Source: Thalassovita mangrovi (lineage in GTDB: Bacteria; Pseudomonadota; Alphaproteobacteria; Rhodobacterales; Rhodobacteraceae). Taken from it: 64,000 nucleotides of DNA. Location: contig NZ_WWEN01000001.1 in NCBI RefSeq assembly GCF_009857745.1, positions 248,001-312,000 on the forward strand, read 5' to 3'. This document shows, one piece after another, positions 1-8,204 of this stretch. The notes beneath the pieces were generated by a model. The model ran no database searches. It was not told the origin of the DNA and was given only the letters and a program-made list of their open reading frames with translations. A program made the translations under genes and the position numbers. Numbering within the stretch: position 1 is the first letter of the stretch; every line of letters begins with the position of its first letter.

Positions 1-18
1 GGGCGCACGCCCGCTTGT

Positions 19-40
19 GACGCGATCGTGCGATCGCGTC
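19..40. terminator. Perfect stem-loop after the acyl-CoA ligase gene
   Basis: A perfect 10-bp inverted repeat, GACGCGATCG and CGATCGCGTC with a 2-nt loop, lies just beyond the stop codon of the minus-strand ligase gene. There is no U-run on either side, so intrinsic termination is unproven; it may be a 3'-end stabilising hairpin. Confidence 0.35.
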
Positions 41-51
41 CCCCCTCTCGA

Positions 52-1575
52 TCAGCCTGGAAACAGCGATTTGAGCGCCTTGCGCGACAGCTTGCCGTTG
101 GGATTGGTCGGCAGATGGTCCAGCCGCACCCAGGCGCGCGGCTGCTTGTAGCGGGCCAGGTTGTCCTGTGCGAAACCGTTCAGCGCGGCCTCGTCCAGCG
201 GCGCGTCCGAGGTGTAGAAGGCCACGATGATGTATGTGTCGGGTTTGATCTCCACATCCGTCACGCCGATTTCGCGGATGCCGGGGCAGTGATGCAGCGC
301 GGTTTCCACCTCCAGCGGCGACACCCGGTAGCCGCCCGCGTTCATCATGTCGTCGCCGCGCCCGGCATAATCGATCTGCCCGTCTTCACGCATCACGCCA
401 TGATCGCCGGTCAGGAACCAATCGCCCTGGAACCGGGCCCTGGTTTCGTCTTCGGCGCCATAATAGCCCAGCATCAGCCCGGGATCGCGGCGGTCGATGG
501 CGATGACGCCTTCCTCGCCGCGCGCAACCGGCCCGTCGGGGCCGAGGATGGCGATGCGGCGGCCCTGTTGCGGCTGGCCCAGCGATCCGCCCGTTGCAGG
601 ACTGGCCGGGCTGGCGGAGATGAAGGTGGAACATTCCGACATGCCGTAGGCCTCGAATATCTGCTTTCCGCCGGTGGCCTCGGCCCAGCGGCGCCGCAGC
701 GCCTCGGATAGCTTTTCCCCGGCGGCCAGCCCGTGGCGCAGCTTGGGCAGGTCGAGCGTGTCATGGTGATTGAGAAGCTTGCGGTAAACCCCGGGGGCCG
801 CTGCAAAAATCGTCGCGTCATGGCGTTTCAGCAGCAGCGGCAGCGCCTCGATCGGCACGTCCTTGGCGGGGATCAGCGCGGTGGCGCCGACCGACCACGG
901 GTCCATCAGCCCGGTGCCCAGGGTGAAGGTCCAGTTGAACGCGCCCGCATGCAGCAGCCGGTCGTCGGGGCCCAGCCCGTACCAGCCCTGGTGCATCATC
1001 CGCCGGGCCCAGATCGCCCGGTGCGCATGGCAGACCGCGCGCGGGTTGCCCGAAGTGCCCGAGGTGTAGATGATATAGGCCAGCCGGTCCGGATCGCCCA
1101 TGTCATACTCAGACGGCGGCAGGTCGCGCATTTTCAGCAGGTCGTCGGTGCCGATCACCGGCAACCCGGTGTCATCCGGGCAGGCCACATCCTGATCGCG
1201 CAGGATACCGGCGGGCGACAGCTGCGCCACCATCTTGGCCACTTCCGGCGCGGTCAGCATCGACGAGGTCGGCACCGGCACCATCCCGGCGGCGATCGCC
1301 GCCAGGTAGGCGATCGGGAACTCGACGGTATTGCCCAGCCGCATCAGCAGGATGTCGCCCGGTTTGAACCCCGCCTGCTTAAGCCCCGTCGCGGTGCCCA
1401 GAACGGCCGATTTCAGCTTGGCGTAGCTCCAACGATCCGACCGGGTCGGCGACAGCACCGCCAGCGCGATCTTGTCCGGCAGGGCATCGGCATGGGCCAG
1501 CACATGGGCGGCCATGTTGAACGGGGCGGGGCAGGGCGCGGGCGCGCCGTCATCGAATATCGCTTCCATGAGCAT
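52..1575 (-). CDS. ANL-family acyl/aryl-CoA ligase (benzoate-CoA ligase-like)
   Basis: A 507-residue AMP-forming ligase that would activate a carboxylic acid to its CoA thioester through an acyl-adenylate. The P-loop motif IIYTSGTSGNPRA sits near residue 170, the adenylate-binding EAYGMSE near 310, the hinge region TGDHGVMREDG near 390, and the C-terminal catalytic lysine in NPNGKLSRKAL. Length and motifs fit the benzoate-CoA ligase branch. The P-loop reads PRA where PKG is usual. ATG codons at 1575 and 1569 are both possible and neither has a clear ribosome site. The gene diverges from the XRE-cupin regulator 56 bp away, a likely controller. Substrate cannot be told from sequence. Confidence 0.8.
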   Translation of the reverse strand: MLMEAIFDDGAPAPCPAPFNMAAHVLAHADALPDKIALAVLSPTRSDRWSYAKLKSAVLGTATGLKQAGFKPGDILLMRLGNTVEFPIAYLAAIAAGMVPVPTSSMLTAPEVAKMVAQLSPAGILRDQDVACPDDTGLPVIGTDDLLKMRDLPPSEYDMGDPDRLAYIIYTSGTSGNPRAVCHAHRAIWARRMMHQGWYGLGPDDRLLHAGAFNWTFTLGTGLMDPWSVGATALIPAKDVPIEALPLLLKRHDATIFAAAPGVYRKLLNHHDTLDLPKLRHGLAAGEKLSEALRRRWAEATGGKQIFEAYGMSECSTFISASPASPATGGSLGQPQQGRRIAILGPDGPVARGEEGVIAIDRRDPGLMLGYYGAEDETRARFQGDWFLTGDHGVMREDGQIDYAGRGDDMMNAGGYRVSPLEVETALHHCPGIREIGVTDVEIKPDTYIIVAFYTSDAPLDEAALNGFAQDNLARYKQPRAWVRLDHLPTNPNGKLSRKALKSLFPG

Positions 1576-1631
1576 GATCTACGCAAGCCGCGCCCCCGTT
1601 GCAAGAAATCGCGGCGCTGCTATGAAGGGGC

Positions 1632-2258
1632 ATGAACCAAAACCGCGACCCCAAATCCCTGATCCGCATCGCCCGCGAAACCGGGCCGGAGATCGCGCCG
1701 GAACCTCTCGACCTGCCCGAACGGGTGCGCGAGCTGCGCAAATCGCGCGGTCTGACGCTGGAACAGGCCGCCAATCAGGCCGGGCTGGCGCGCTCGACCC
1801 TGTCGAAGATCGAAAACGGCCAGATGTCGCCCACCTACGAGGCACTGAAGAAGTTGGCGACGGGGCTGGAAATTTCGGTGCCGCAGCTGTTCACCCCGCC
1901 GATGCGCGAAAAGGTCAACGGCCGGATGACCGTGACCCGATCCGACGAAGGCGTGGCGCAGGCCACCGCCACCTATGAGCATGAATTGCTGTCCTCCGGC
2001 CTGACCAAGAAGCAGATGCTGCCCTATCGCGCCCGGGTGCGCGCCCGCAGCATGGAGGAATTCGACGGCTGGGTGCGCCATGACGGCGAGGAGTTCCTGT
2101 ATGTGCTGACCGGGGTGATCCGGCTTTACACCGAATTCTACGAACCGGTCGAGATGCGCCGCGGCGACAGCGCCTATTACGATGCCACCATGGGCCACAA
2201 CGTGGTGTCGGTCAGCGAAGACGACGCCACCATCCTGTGGGTGACCTCGCTGGCGTGA
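1632..2258 (+). CDS. XRE-type transcriptional regulator with C-terminal cupin
   Basis: A 208-residue regulator. Residues about 33-87 form an XRE/Cro helix-turn-helix (RELRKSRGLTLEQAANQAGLA then STLSKIENGQ). Residues about 120-205 form a cupin barrel with the HDGEEFLYVL and YYDATMGHNVV strands, the usual place for a small effector. This architecture is common in regulators beside CoA-ligase, amine or amino-acid catabolic genes. It is divergent from the acyl-CoA ligase, so local control of that gene is the simplest inference. The start follows a weak GAAGGGG ribosome site. Confidence 0.8.
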   Translation: MNQNRDPKSLIRIARETGPEIAPEPLDLPERVRELRKSRGLTLEQAANQAGLARSTLSKIENGQMSPTYEALKKLATGLEISVPQLFTPPMREKVNGRMTVTRSDEGVAQATATYEHELLSSGLTKKQMLPYRARVRARSMEEFDGWVRHDGEEFLYVLTGVIRLYTEFYEPVEMRRGDSAYYDATMGHNVVSVSEDDATILWVTSLA

Positions 2259-2265
2259 TCCCCGC

Positions 2266-3555
2266 CTAGCCGGCGAGGAACGGGATCGGGACGCCGAAGG
2301 CTTCCGCCAGCAGCACGAAATTCAGCCCCAGCACGGCGCAGGCCCCCAGGGCGGCCAGCACGCGGATCAGCGGCCCGGCGATGAAATCGCCCATGATGTC
2401 GCGCCGCGAGGAAAAGATGATCAGCGCGATCATCGGCACCGGCAGGGCGATGGACAGCACCACCTGGCTCATCACCAGCGCCTCGGTGGCGTTGACGCCC
2501 ATGCCGACAACGGCAAAGGCCGGAACCATCGTCACCAGGCGGCGCAGCCAGATCGGCACCCGGACATGCAGGAAACCCTGCATGATCATCTGACCGGCCA
2601 TGGTGCCGACGACGGAACTGGATATGCCCGAGGCGATCAGCGAGGTCAGGAACATCGCCGCCGCCGCCGCGCCCAGCAGCGGCGTCAGGGTGTGATAGGC
2701 GGTTTCGATCTCGGCCACCTCCGCATGGCCCTGGTGGAAGGCGCTGGCCGCCATCATCACCATCGCCATGTTGACCATCCCGGCCACCGCCAGCGCCAGC
2801 ACCACCTCGACATTGGAAAAGCGCAGCACCTTGCGGCGGTCCTCGTCGTGGCGGATCTCGGCGCGCGACTGGGTCAGACCCGAATGCAGGTAGATCGCGT
2901 GCGGCATCACGGTGGCGCCGATAATGCCGACGGCGATGGTCAGCGCGGCGGCATCGGGCAGGGCGGGCTGCATCATGCCCATCCCGGCCGCGCCCCAGTC
3001 GACCGGGGCGATCAGCAGTTCGGCCAGGTAACACAGCCCGATCACCCCGACCATGGCGCCGATGATCATTTCCATCGGGCGGAACCCTTGGCGTTCGAAA
3101 ATCAGGATCGCGTAGGTCACGATGGCGGTGATCACCATGCCGACCATCAGCGGCAGGTTGAACAGCAGCGCCAGCCCGATCGCACCGCCAAGGAATTCGG
3201 CCAGGTCGGTGGCCATCGCGGCCACTTCGCTGATCGCCCACATGATCCAGACCACCGGTTTGGGGAAATTGTCGCGCGACAGCTCGGCCAGGTTCTTGCC
3301 GGTGACGATGCCCAGCCGCGCAGACAGCGCCTGGAACAGCATCGCGATCAGGTTGGCCAGCAGCACCACCCACAGCAGGGTATAGCCGTAACCGGCCCCG
3401 GCCTGGATATTGGTGGCGTAATTGCCCGGGTCCATATAGGCGACCGAGGCGATGATCGCCGGTCCGGCGAACAGCAGCTTGCTGCGCCAGCCGCGGCGTT
3501 CGCCGCTGAGGACGGCGGAGATACCGCTACGGGTCTTTTGGGTGAGGTTCTGCAT
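2266..3555 (-). CDS. mntH: Nramp-family Mn(II)/divalent metal:H+ symporter
   Basis: A 429-residue inner-membrane importer of Mn2+ and related divalent cations coupled to protons. The two unwound-helix metal motifs are visible: MDPGNYATN in helix 1 and MPHAIYLHS in helix 6. About eleven hydrophobic segments follow, the normal count. The open frame reads 42 codons further upstream, but MQNLTQ at 3555 gives the family length, and the upstream part overlaps the operator region. It is divergent from the DtxR-type mntR, with an operator-like dyad 36 bp ahead of the start, so Mn-dependent repression is expected. Confidence 0.9.
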   Translation of the reverse strand: MQNLTQKTRSGISAVLSGERRGWRSKLLFAGPAIIASVAYMDPGNYATNIQAGAGYGYTLLWVVLLANLIAMLFQALSARLGIVTGKNLAELSRDNFPKPVVWIMWAISEVAAMATDLAEFLGGAIGLALLFNLPLMVGMVITAIVTYAILIFERQGFRPMEMIIGAMVGVIGLCYLAELLIAPVDWGAAGMGMMQPALPDAAALTIAVGIIGATVMPHAIYLHSGLTQSRAEIRHDEDRRKVLRFSNVEVVLALAVAGMVNMAMVMMAASAFHQGHAEVAEIETAYHTLTPLLGAAAAAMFLTSLIASGISSSVVGTMAGQMIMQGFLHVRVPIWLRRLVTMVPAFAVVGMGVNATEALVMSQVVLSIALPVPMIALIIFSSRRDIMGDFIAGPLIRVLAALGACAVLGLNFVLLAEAFGVPIPFLAG

Positions 3556-3590
3556 GGCGGATTCGGGCTTGCATTCACTTTGCGCCGATT

Positions 3591-3606
3591 TATAGCCATT
3601 GCTATA
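3591..3606. promoter_or_regulatory. Putative MntR operator at mntH
   Basis: TATAGCCATTGCTATA has perfect 6-bp arms (TATAGC/GCTATA) around 4 bp. It ends 36 bp from the mntH start codon. A related sequence stands at the mirror position before mntR. It is assigned to MntR from context. Confidence 0.6.
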
Positions 3607-3672
3607 TTTCCTGCAATCGGAAAACTGAAATTGCCTCGACTTGTCGCAGGGGATTTCCTGCTGGTGAAATTG

Positions 3673-3688
3673 ATAAGCCATGGCTATA
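3673..3688. promoter_or_regulatory. Putative MntR operator at mntR
   Basis: ATAAGCCATGGCTATA contains the perfect palindrome AGCCATGGCT and matches the mntH-side dyad at 12 of 16 positions. It lies about 36 bp ahead of the mntR start, which suggests autoregulation. Confidence 0.55.
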
Positions 3689-3723
3689 AAGTCTTCCCAT
3701 TCCGACCAAAGGACGTCAGATCA

Positions 3724-4149
3724 ATGCCGGACACCCCGATCCCCGCTCAGGAACAAGCCGACCGTTTCGCCCGCGCCCGCGAGGCGCAGTCGGTTGCCTT
3801 GCTGGAAGATTATGTCGAGATGATCGGCGATCTCCACACCGAGCTGGGCGAAGCGCGGGTGGCCGATATCGCCGAACGGATGGGGGTGGCGCAGCCGACG
3901 GCGACCAAGGCGGTGGCGCGGCTCAAGCGCGAGGGGTTGGCGACGTCGCGCCCCTATCGCGGCGTGTTCCTGACCGAGCAAGGGGCCGCGCTGGCCGACC
4001 GGGTGCGCGACCGGCACAGAACCGTCGTGGCCTTCCTGGTCGCGGTCGGCGTGCCCGAAGAGGTGGCCGAGATGGATGCCGAAGGGATCGAACACCACGT
4101 GTCCGAACATACCTTGGCGGCGTTCGAAACCTACCTGGCGAAGGGCTGA
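3724..4149 (+). CDS. mntR: DtxR-family manganese-responsive regulator
   Basis: A 141-residue metalloregulator. An N-terminal winged helix (residues about 35-80, VADIAERMGVAQPTATKAVARL) binds DNA; the C-terminal helices (HHVSEHTLAAFE) make the dimer and metal site. There is no SH3-like third domain, as expected for short MntR proteins. In this family Mn-loaded protein represses mntH, which is divergent here with two dyads between the genes. The open frame extends far upstream, but the ATG at 3724 starts the normal MntR length. Confidence 0.85.
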   Translation: MPDTPIPAQEQADRFARAREAQSVALLEDYVEMIGDLHTELGEARVADIAERMGVAQPTATKAVARLKREGLATSRPYRGVFLTEQGAALADRVRDRHRTVVAFLVAVGVPEEVAEMDAEGIEHHVSEHTLAAFETYLAKG

Positions 4150-4181
4150 CGCGCGGAGCGTGGCATCATTGCGAGAAAGGC

Positions 4182-4277
4182 TGCGCCCCAAGGGGCGCAC
4201 GCATGTTTGTCTCGGCTCTGGCCTGCGGCCGCCGCCTCGGGCTTGCCTCCGGCGGGGATATTTCTGAACAGAAGAAG
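4182..4277 (+). repeat. Dispersed hairpin-tail element, copy A
   Basis: A GC hairpin (TGCGCCCC/GGGGCGCA, 4182-4199) is followed by a GC-rich stretch and the conserved tail GATATTTCTGAACAGAAGAA (one base off the main form). It sits between the convergent mntR and entericidin genes. Confidence 0.75.
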
Positions 4278-4278
4278 C

Positions 4279-4392
4279 TCAGAACCAGGTCTGAACCCGG
4301 CGCGCGCCGCCCGAGATATCCTGGCCGATCCCATCGACCGTGGCGCAGCTGGCCAGGGTTGCGATCAGCAAAACAAGGGTTAGTTTCTTCAT
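4279..4392 (-). CDS. Entericidin-type small lipoprotein (37 aa)
   Basis: A 37-residue protein found by reading the minus strand after the binding-protein gene. MKKLTLVLLIATLASC is a lipoprotein signal with a lipobox ending at Cys16; the mature part ATVDGIGQDISGGARRV has the G-x-G-x-D pattern of entericidin A/B lipoproteins. In enterobacteria such peptides are a toxin/antidote pair tied to stationary-phase lysis; here only one is present. The ATG lies 4 bp after the upstream stop codon, so co-translation with the peptide-binding protein is likely. Its role in alphaproteobacteria is unknown to me. Confidence 0.7.
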   Translation of the reverse strand: MKKLTLVLLIATLASCATVDGIGQDISGGARRVQTWF

Positions 4393-4396
4393 CGGT

Positions 4397-6211
4397 TCAT
4401 TCCTCGTACCACCAGACATCCGGCATCCAGGTCAGCCGTGCGCCATAGATCGGTGTGTTGGCCGGAAAATGCAACGCCTTTGAATGGGCGATGCGGTCGG
4501 GGCCGAAGCCCCAGATCGGGATTACATAACGCCCGGCCGTCAGCAACCGGTCGAGCGCGCGTGTCGCGGCGGTGAAATCATCGCTGCTGCGCGCCGTCAG
4601 CATGGTGTCGATCATCGCGTCGATGGCCGGGTTCTTGACGCCCGCCAGGTTGCGGGTGCCGTCCAGGTCGGCGCCCGCAGAGCCCCAGTAATAGCGCTGT
4701 TCGTTGCCGGGGCTGAGCGACAGATCGCGGCGGAGGCGGATCATGTCGAAATCGAGCGCGCGTTCACGGGTGGCGTATTGGGCGTTGTCGACCGTGGCGA
4801 TCGACATGTCGATCCCCAGCCGTTGCAGCGCCGCCCGGTAGATTTCCATCGCCGCCTGGCCGCCGCGATCGCCCTGGCGCAGCATCACCTCGAAGCGAAA
4901 GGCGGTTCCGTCGGCATTGACCAGCTGCCCGTCGCGCACCGACCAGCCCGCCTGGTCCAGCAATTCGACCGCGCGGCGCAGGTCGCGGCGGTTGCGCGCG
5001 GCCTCGTCGCCCTTGGGCAATTCGGGGCCTTCCAGCGTGCCGGGCAGCAAATCGGCTTCGAACGGTAACAACAGATCGCGCACCTTGCCGGTCGCGGGTC
5101 CCGGACGCATGCCCAGTTCGGAATTGGCGAAATAGGAGGTGATGCGCGCCTGCCGCCCGCCGGTCAGGGTGGCGTTGATATAGGGGAAATTGAACGCCAG
5201 CAGCAGCGCTTCGCGCACCCTCCAGTCGGAAAAAAGCGCCTTGCGGGTATTCATCGCGAAGCCGGTCATGCCGGTGGGGCGGCGGTTTTCGATTTCCGAT
5301 TTCACCACCGCGCCGGAAGACACAGCGGGGAAATCATATTGCGACGCCCATTTTTCCGCGTTGAATTCCCGCTGCGCGGTCAGGATGCCGGCCTTGAAGG
5401 CTTCGAACAGCACGGATTCGTCGCCGAAGAACTCCAGCCGGATTTCATCGAGATTGGCGACCCCGCGTCGCAAAGGCAGGTCCTTGCCCCAGTAATCGGG
5501 ATTGCGGCGGAAGGTGACGAAGCGGCCCTGTTCATAGTCTCCCACCACATAGGGGGCCGAACCGATGGGGATGTCCTGCAGGCTGGAGTTGGCGAAATCC
5601 CGGCCTTCCCATTGCGCCTTTTTCAGGATCGGGCGCAGCCCGGCGATCAGCGCCAGTTCACGGTCTTCGACGTTGAAGCTGATCTTCAGCGATCGCGGCC
5701 CGGTCTGTTCGATCTTGTCGATCTTGTTGTGAAATCCAAGATAGCGCGGATGCCCCGAGCGCCCGAGCGTTTCATAGGACCAGATCACGTCCTCGACCGT
5801 GACCGGGCTGCCGTCGGAAAACCGCGCTTCGGGGCGCAGGGTGAATGCGACCCAGGAGCGGTCCTCTGGCACCTCGATCGATTCCGCCAGCAACCCGTAG
5901 AGCGAAAAAGGTTCGTCCCAATTCCGGCCCATAAGCGATTCGTAACTCAGGAATCTCTGTAACCAGGGAACCGTTCCCTTGCGGATGAACGGGTTCAGCG
6001 AATCGAATCCGCCCGTCGTTCCCTCGACCAGGCGGCCTCCTTTGGGCGCCTGCGGGTTGACATAGGGCAATGCGCTGAAATCAGCCGGCAGCGCCGGTTC
6101 GCCATACATCGCGATTCCGTGACTGGGACCGGCCTGCGCGTGGGACCCCAATAAAACAAGCGCCGCGGCCCCCATGACCCGTGTCAAGGATCGGAAAATC
6201 TCTGATCTCAT
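4397..6211 (-). CDS. Periplasmic peptide-binding protein, YejA-like (SBP family 5)
   Basis: A 604-residue ABC-transporter solute receptor. A signal peptide ends near SHAQA at residue 27, followed by GIAMYGEPALPADFSALPYVNP, typical of the YejA/microcin C and oligopeptide branch, and a full-length family 5 fold with the WVAFTLRPEARFSDGSPVT strand near 115. No permease or ATPase genes lie beside it in the window, so it is an orphan receptor or works with a distant yejBEF. A 37-aa lipoprotein gene follows after 4 bp. Microcin C-like peptides or muropeptides are possible ligands; neither is shown. Confidence 0.8.
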   Translation of the reverse strand: MRSEIFRSLTRVMGAAALVLLGSHAQAGPSHGIAMYGEPALPADFSALPYVNPQAPKGGRLVEGTTGGFDSLNPFIRKGTVPWLQRFLSYESLMGRNWDEPFSLYGLLAESIEVPEDRSWVAFTLRPEARFSDGSPVTVEDVIWSYETLGRSGHPRYLGFHNKIDKIEQTGPRSLKISFNVEDRELALIAGLRPILKKAQWEGRDFANSSLQDIPIGSAPYVVGDYEQGRFVTFRRNPDYWGKDLPLRRGVANLDEIRLEFFGDESVLFEAFKAGILTAQREFNAEKWASQYDFPAVSSGAVVKSEIENRRPTGMTGFAMNTRKALFSDWRVREALLLAFNFPYINATLTGGRQARITSYFANSELGMRPGPATGKVRDLLLPFEADLLPGTLEGPELPKGDEAARNRRDLRRAVELLDQAGWSVRDGQLVNADGTAFRFEVMLRQGDRGGQAAMEIYRAALQRLGIDMSIATVDNAQYATRERALDFDMIRLRRDLSLSPGNEQRYYWGSAGADLDGTRNLAGVKNPAIDAMIDTMLTARSSDDFTAATRALDRLLTAGRYVIPIWGFGPDRIAHSKALHFPANTPIYGARLTWMPDVWWYEE

Positions 6212-6290
6212 TGCGGCAACAATCCTACTCTGCCTTTATTTTCTTTGGACTTAGCCTAGGGGGGGATTCAGGCCAATTCAATTTTTTAGC

Positions 6291-6319
6291 TTGGAAGGTG
6301 GCGCTTGATTGCTTATAAA
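6291..6319 (+). promoter_or_regulatory. Sigma70-like promoter of a candidate small RNA
   Basis: TTGGAA (6291-6296) and TATAAA (6314-6319) are separated by exactly 17 bp in a divergent gap where no other plus-strand start lies near. It points into the small terminator-ended unit at 6326-6401. Confidence 0.5.
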
Positions 6320-6325
6320 GGAGTC

Positions 6326-6401
6326 ACTGCTCGATAGGTTTCTTGCCTGTATGAAACCTGCCTCAATAACTTAACGCCGGCTTCGTGCCGGCGTTTTTTT
6401 T
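6326..6401 (+). ncRNA. Candidate small RNA (about 76 nt)
   Basis: A promoter-to-terminator unit lies in the gap between two divergent genes. A perfect 7-bp stem AGGTTTC/GAAACCT (6336-6342 and 6353-6359) with a 10-nt loop is followed by a 9-bp hairpin AACGCCGGC/GCCGGCGTT and eight T residues (6373-6401). No plus-strand gene lies upstream, so this intrinsic terminator must serve a transcript that begins inside the gap. I do not recognise the family. Confidence 0.55.
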
Positions 6402-6476
6402 GCGTATTTCTCCTGACTCGCAATCCCCCCGGCATTGGATATTCTGCGCCCGCACAATCGGGCAGAGGAGAGCTCC

Positions 6477-7250
6477 ATGACATTGCAGGGAAAAACCGCC
6501 GTGGTGACCGGGTCGAATTCCGGGATCGGGCTGGGCGTGGCGCGGGAACTGGCGCGGGCGGGCGCTAATATCGTGCTCAATTCCTTCACCGACCGGGATG
6601 AAGATCACGCGCTGGCAGAGGCGCTTGGGACCGAATTCGGCGTCACCGCGCGTTATATCGCCGCCGACATGTCGAAGGCGGCCGATTGCCGGGCGCTGAT
6701 CGAAAAGGCCGGGGCCTGCGATATCCTGGTCAACAATGCCGGTATCCAGCACGTGGCGCCGATCGACGACTTTCCGGTCGAAAAATGGGACGCGATCGTC
6801 GCGATCAACATGTCCTCGGCCTTCCACACCACCGCCGCCGCCTTGCCGGTGATGCGCGCCGCGGGCTGGGGCAGGGTGGTCAATATCGCGTCCGCCCACG
6901 GGCTGACCGCTTCGCCCTTCAAATCGGCCTATGTCGCGGCCAAGCACGGCGTCGTGGGGCTGACCAAGGTGACGGCGCTGGAAACCGCGGAGGAGCCGAT
7001 CACCGCCAACGCGATCTGCCCGGGCTACGTGCTGACCCCGCTGGTCGAGGCGCAGATCCCCGACACGATGGAAAAATACGGCATGGGTCGCGAAGAGGTG
7101 ATCAAGAAGGTGATGCTGGAACGCCAGCCGAGCCGCGAATTCGCCACCGTGGAACAGCTGGGCGGCACCACCGTATTCCTGTGTTCGGACGCGGCGGCGC
7201 AGATCACCGGCACCACGATCAGCGTCGATGGCGGCTGGACCGCGCTTTGA
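6477..7250 (+). CDS. bdhA: 3-hydroxybutyrate dehydrogenase (SDR family)
   Basis: A 257-residue short-chain dehydrogenase that would oxidise D-3-hydroxybutyrate to acetoacetate with NAD+, feeding ketone bodies or PHB breakdown into acetyl-CoA. It shows the cofactor motif TGSNSGIGLG near residue 11, NNAG near 90, the catalytic Ser in NIASAHG, Tyr and Lys in SAYVAAKHG, and the C-terminal SVDGGWTAL. Length and sequence fit BdhA. ATG at 6477 follows an AGAGGAG ribosome site; the frame upstream has no support. It stands alone, with a dispersed repeat after it. Confidence 0.88.
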   Translation: MTLQGKTAVVTGSNSGIGLGVARELARAGANIVLNSFTDRDEDHALAEALGTEFGVTARYIAADMSKAADCRALIEKAGACDILVNNAGIQHVAPIDDFPVEKWDAIVAINMSSAFHTTAAALPVMRAAGWGRVVNIASAHGLTASPFKSAYVAAKHGVVGLTKVTALETAEEPITANAICPGYVLTPLVEAQIPDTMEKYGMGREEVIKKVMLERQPSREFATVEQLGGTTVFLCSDAAAQITGTTISVDGGWTAL

Positions 7251-7285
7251 TCTGAATTCGACTTGAGTTCGATTTGGAAAAAGGG

Positions 7286-7353
7286 GAGGGGGCTTTGCCC
7301 CCTCTTGGCCTTTCAGGCCAATTCACCCCCAGGATATTTATGAACAGAAGAAG
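7286..7353 (+). repeat. Dispersed hairpin-tail element, copy B
   Basis: Hairpin 1 is GGGGGC-TTT-GCCCCC (7288-7302), hairpin 2 is TTGGCC/GGCCAA with loop TTTCA (7305-7321), and the tail GGATATTTATGAACAGAAGA ends at 7353. It lies between the convergent bdhA and DUF502 genes. Confidence 0.8.
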
Positions 7354-7391
7354 GACTGGTGGGAGAAATCCGGGCGGGCGGTCCGCGCGGG

Positions 7392-8099
7392 TCAGGTCGC
7401 GGGCTTGGATTTCTTGTCCGCCGCCTGGGCCGGTTTCTTGGGGTTGGGATAGACCAGCCCGGCCGAGATCACCAGCTTGGCGGCGTCTTCGACGGTCATG
7501 TCCAGCTCGATCACGTCGGCGCGCGGGAAATAGAGCAGGAAGCCCGAGGTCGGGTTCGGCGTGGTCGGCACGAAGACGCTGAGCAGATCCTCGTCATCGG
7601 GGTAACCGGCGCGGGTCGCCACCTCTCCCTTGGCTTCGGTCGAGACGAAGCCGATGGCCCAGATTCCCTTGCGCGGATATTCCACCATGCAGGCTTTCTC
7701 GAAGCTGCGTTCGGACTGGGCGAAGACGGTTTCGGCGATCTGCTTCACCCCGGAATAGATCGAGCGCACCACCGGCATCCGTTCGACCAGCGATTCCGCG
7801 AAGCGGATCAGCGAGCGGCCCATCAGCCCCTTGGCGATCCAGCCCACCAGGATGGTGAAGAACAGGAAGAAGACGATGCCGACGCCGCGCAGGTTGATGC
7901 CGATATATTGTTCCGGCTGGAACCGTTCAGGCACCAGCGGCAGCACGACACCGTCGACCCAGCCCGCGAAGCTCCACAGGAACCAGATGGTCAGGCCCAC
8001 CGGCGCGATCACCACGATCCCGGTCAGGAAGCTGGAACGCAGCCGGGCGAACAGCCCCGGACGGCGGGGCGGGGTTTCTGGGGTGAACGGCGTGTTCAT
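7392..8099 (-). CDS. DUF502 family membrane protein
   Basis: A 235-residue protein of the DUF502 family, found in many proteobacteria and plants and of unsettled function. Two transmembrane helices are visible, about residues 25-47 (FLTGIVVIAPVGLTIWFLW) and 72-95 (GVGIVFFLFFTILVGWIAKG), followed by the conserved soluble part with VPTTPNPTSGFLLYFPRADV near 180. It is cotranscribed with nothing obvious: psuG ends 105 bp upstream on the same strand. Confidence 0.8.
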   Translation of the reverse strand: MNTPFTPETPPRRPGLFARLRSSFLTGIVVIAPVGLTIWFLWSFAGWVDGVVLPLVPERFQPEQYIGINLRGVGIVFFLFFTILVGWIAKGLMGRSLIRFAESLVERMPVVRSIYSGVKQIAETVFAQSERSFEKACMVEYPRKGIWAIGFVSTEAKGEVATRAGYPDDEDLLSVFVPTTPNPTSGFLLYFPRADVIELDMTVEDAAKLVISAGLVYPNPKKPAQAADKKSKPAT

Positions 8100-8204
8100 A
8101 TCTGTCTGGTCCCGCGAAGGTTTCGTAAGCGACAGCGTCTAGATAGGCGCTTTGAGGACCCGTCACAATGACTGTGATGCGCCGCCGCGCCGGTTATTTC
8201 ACCC

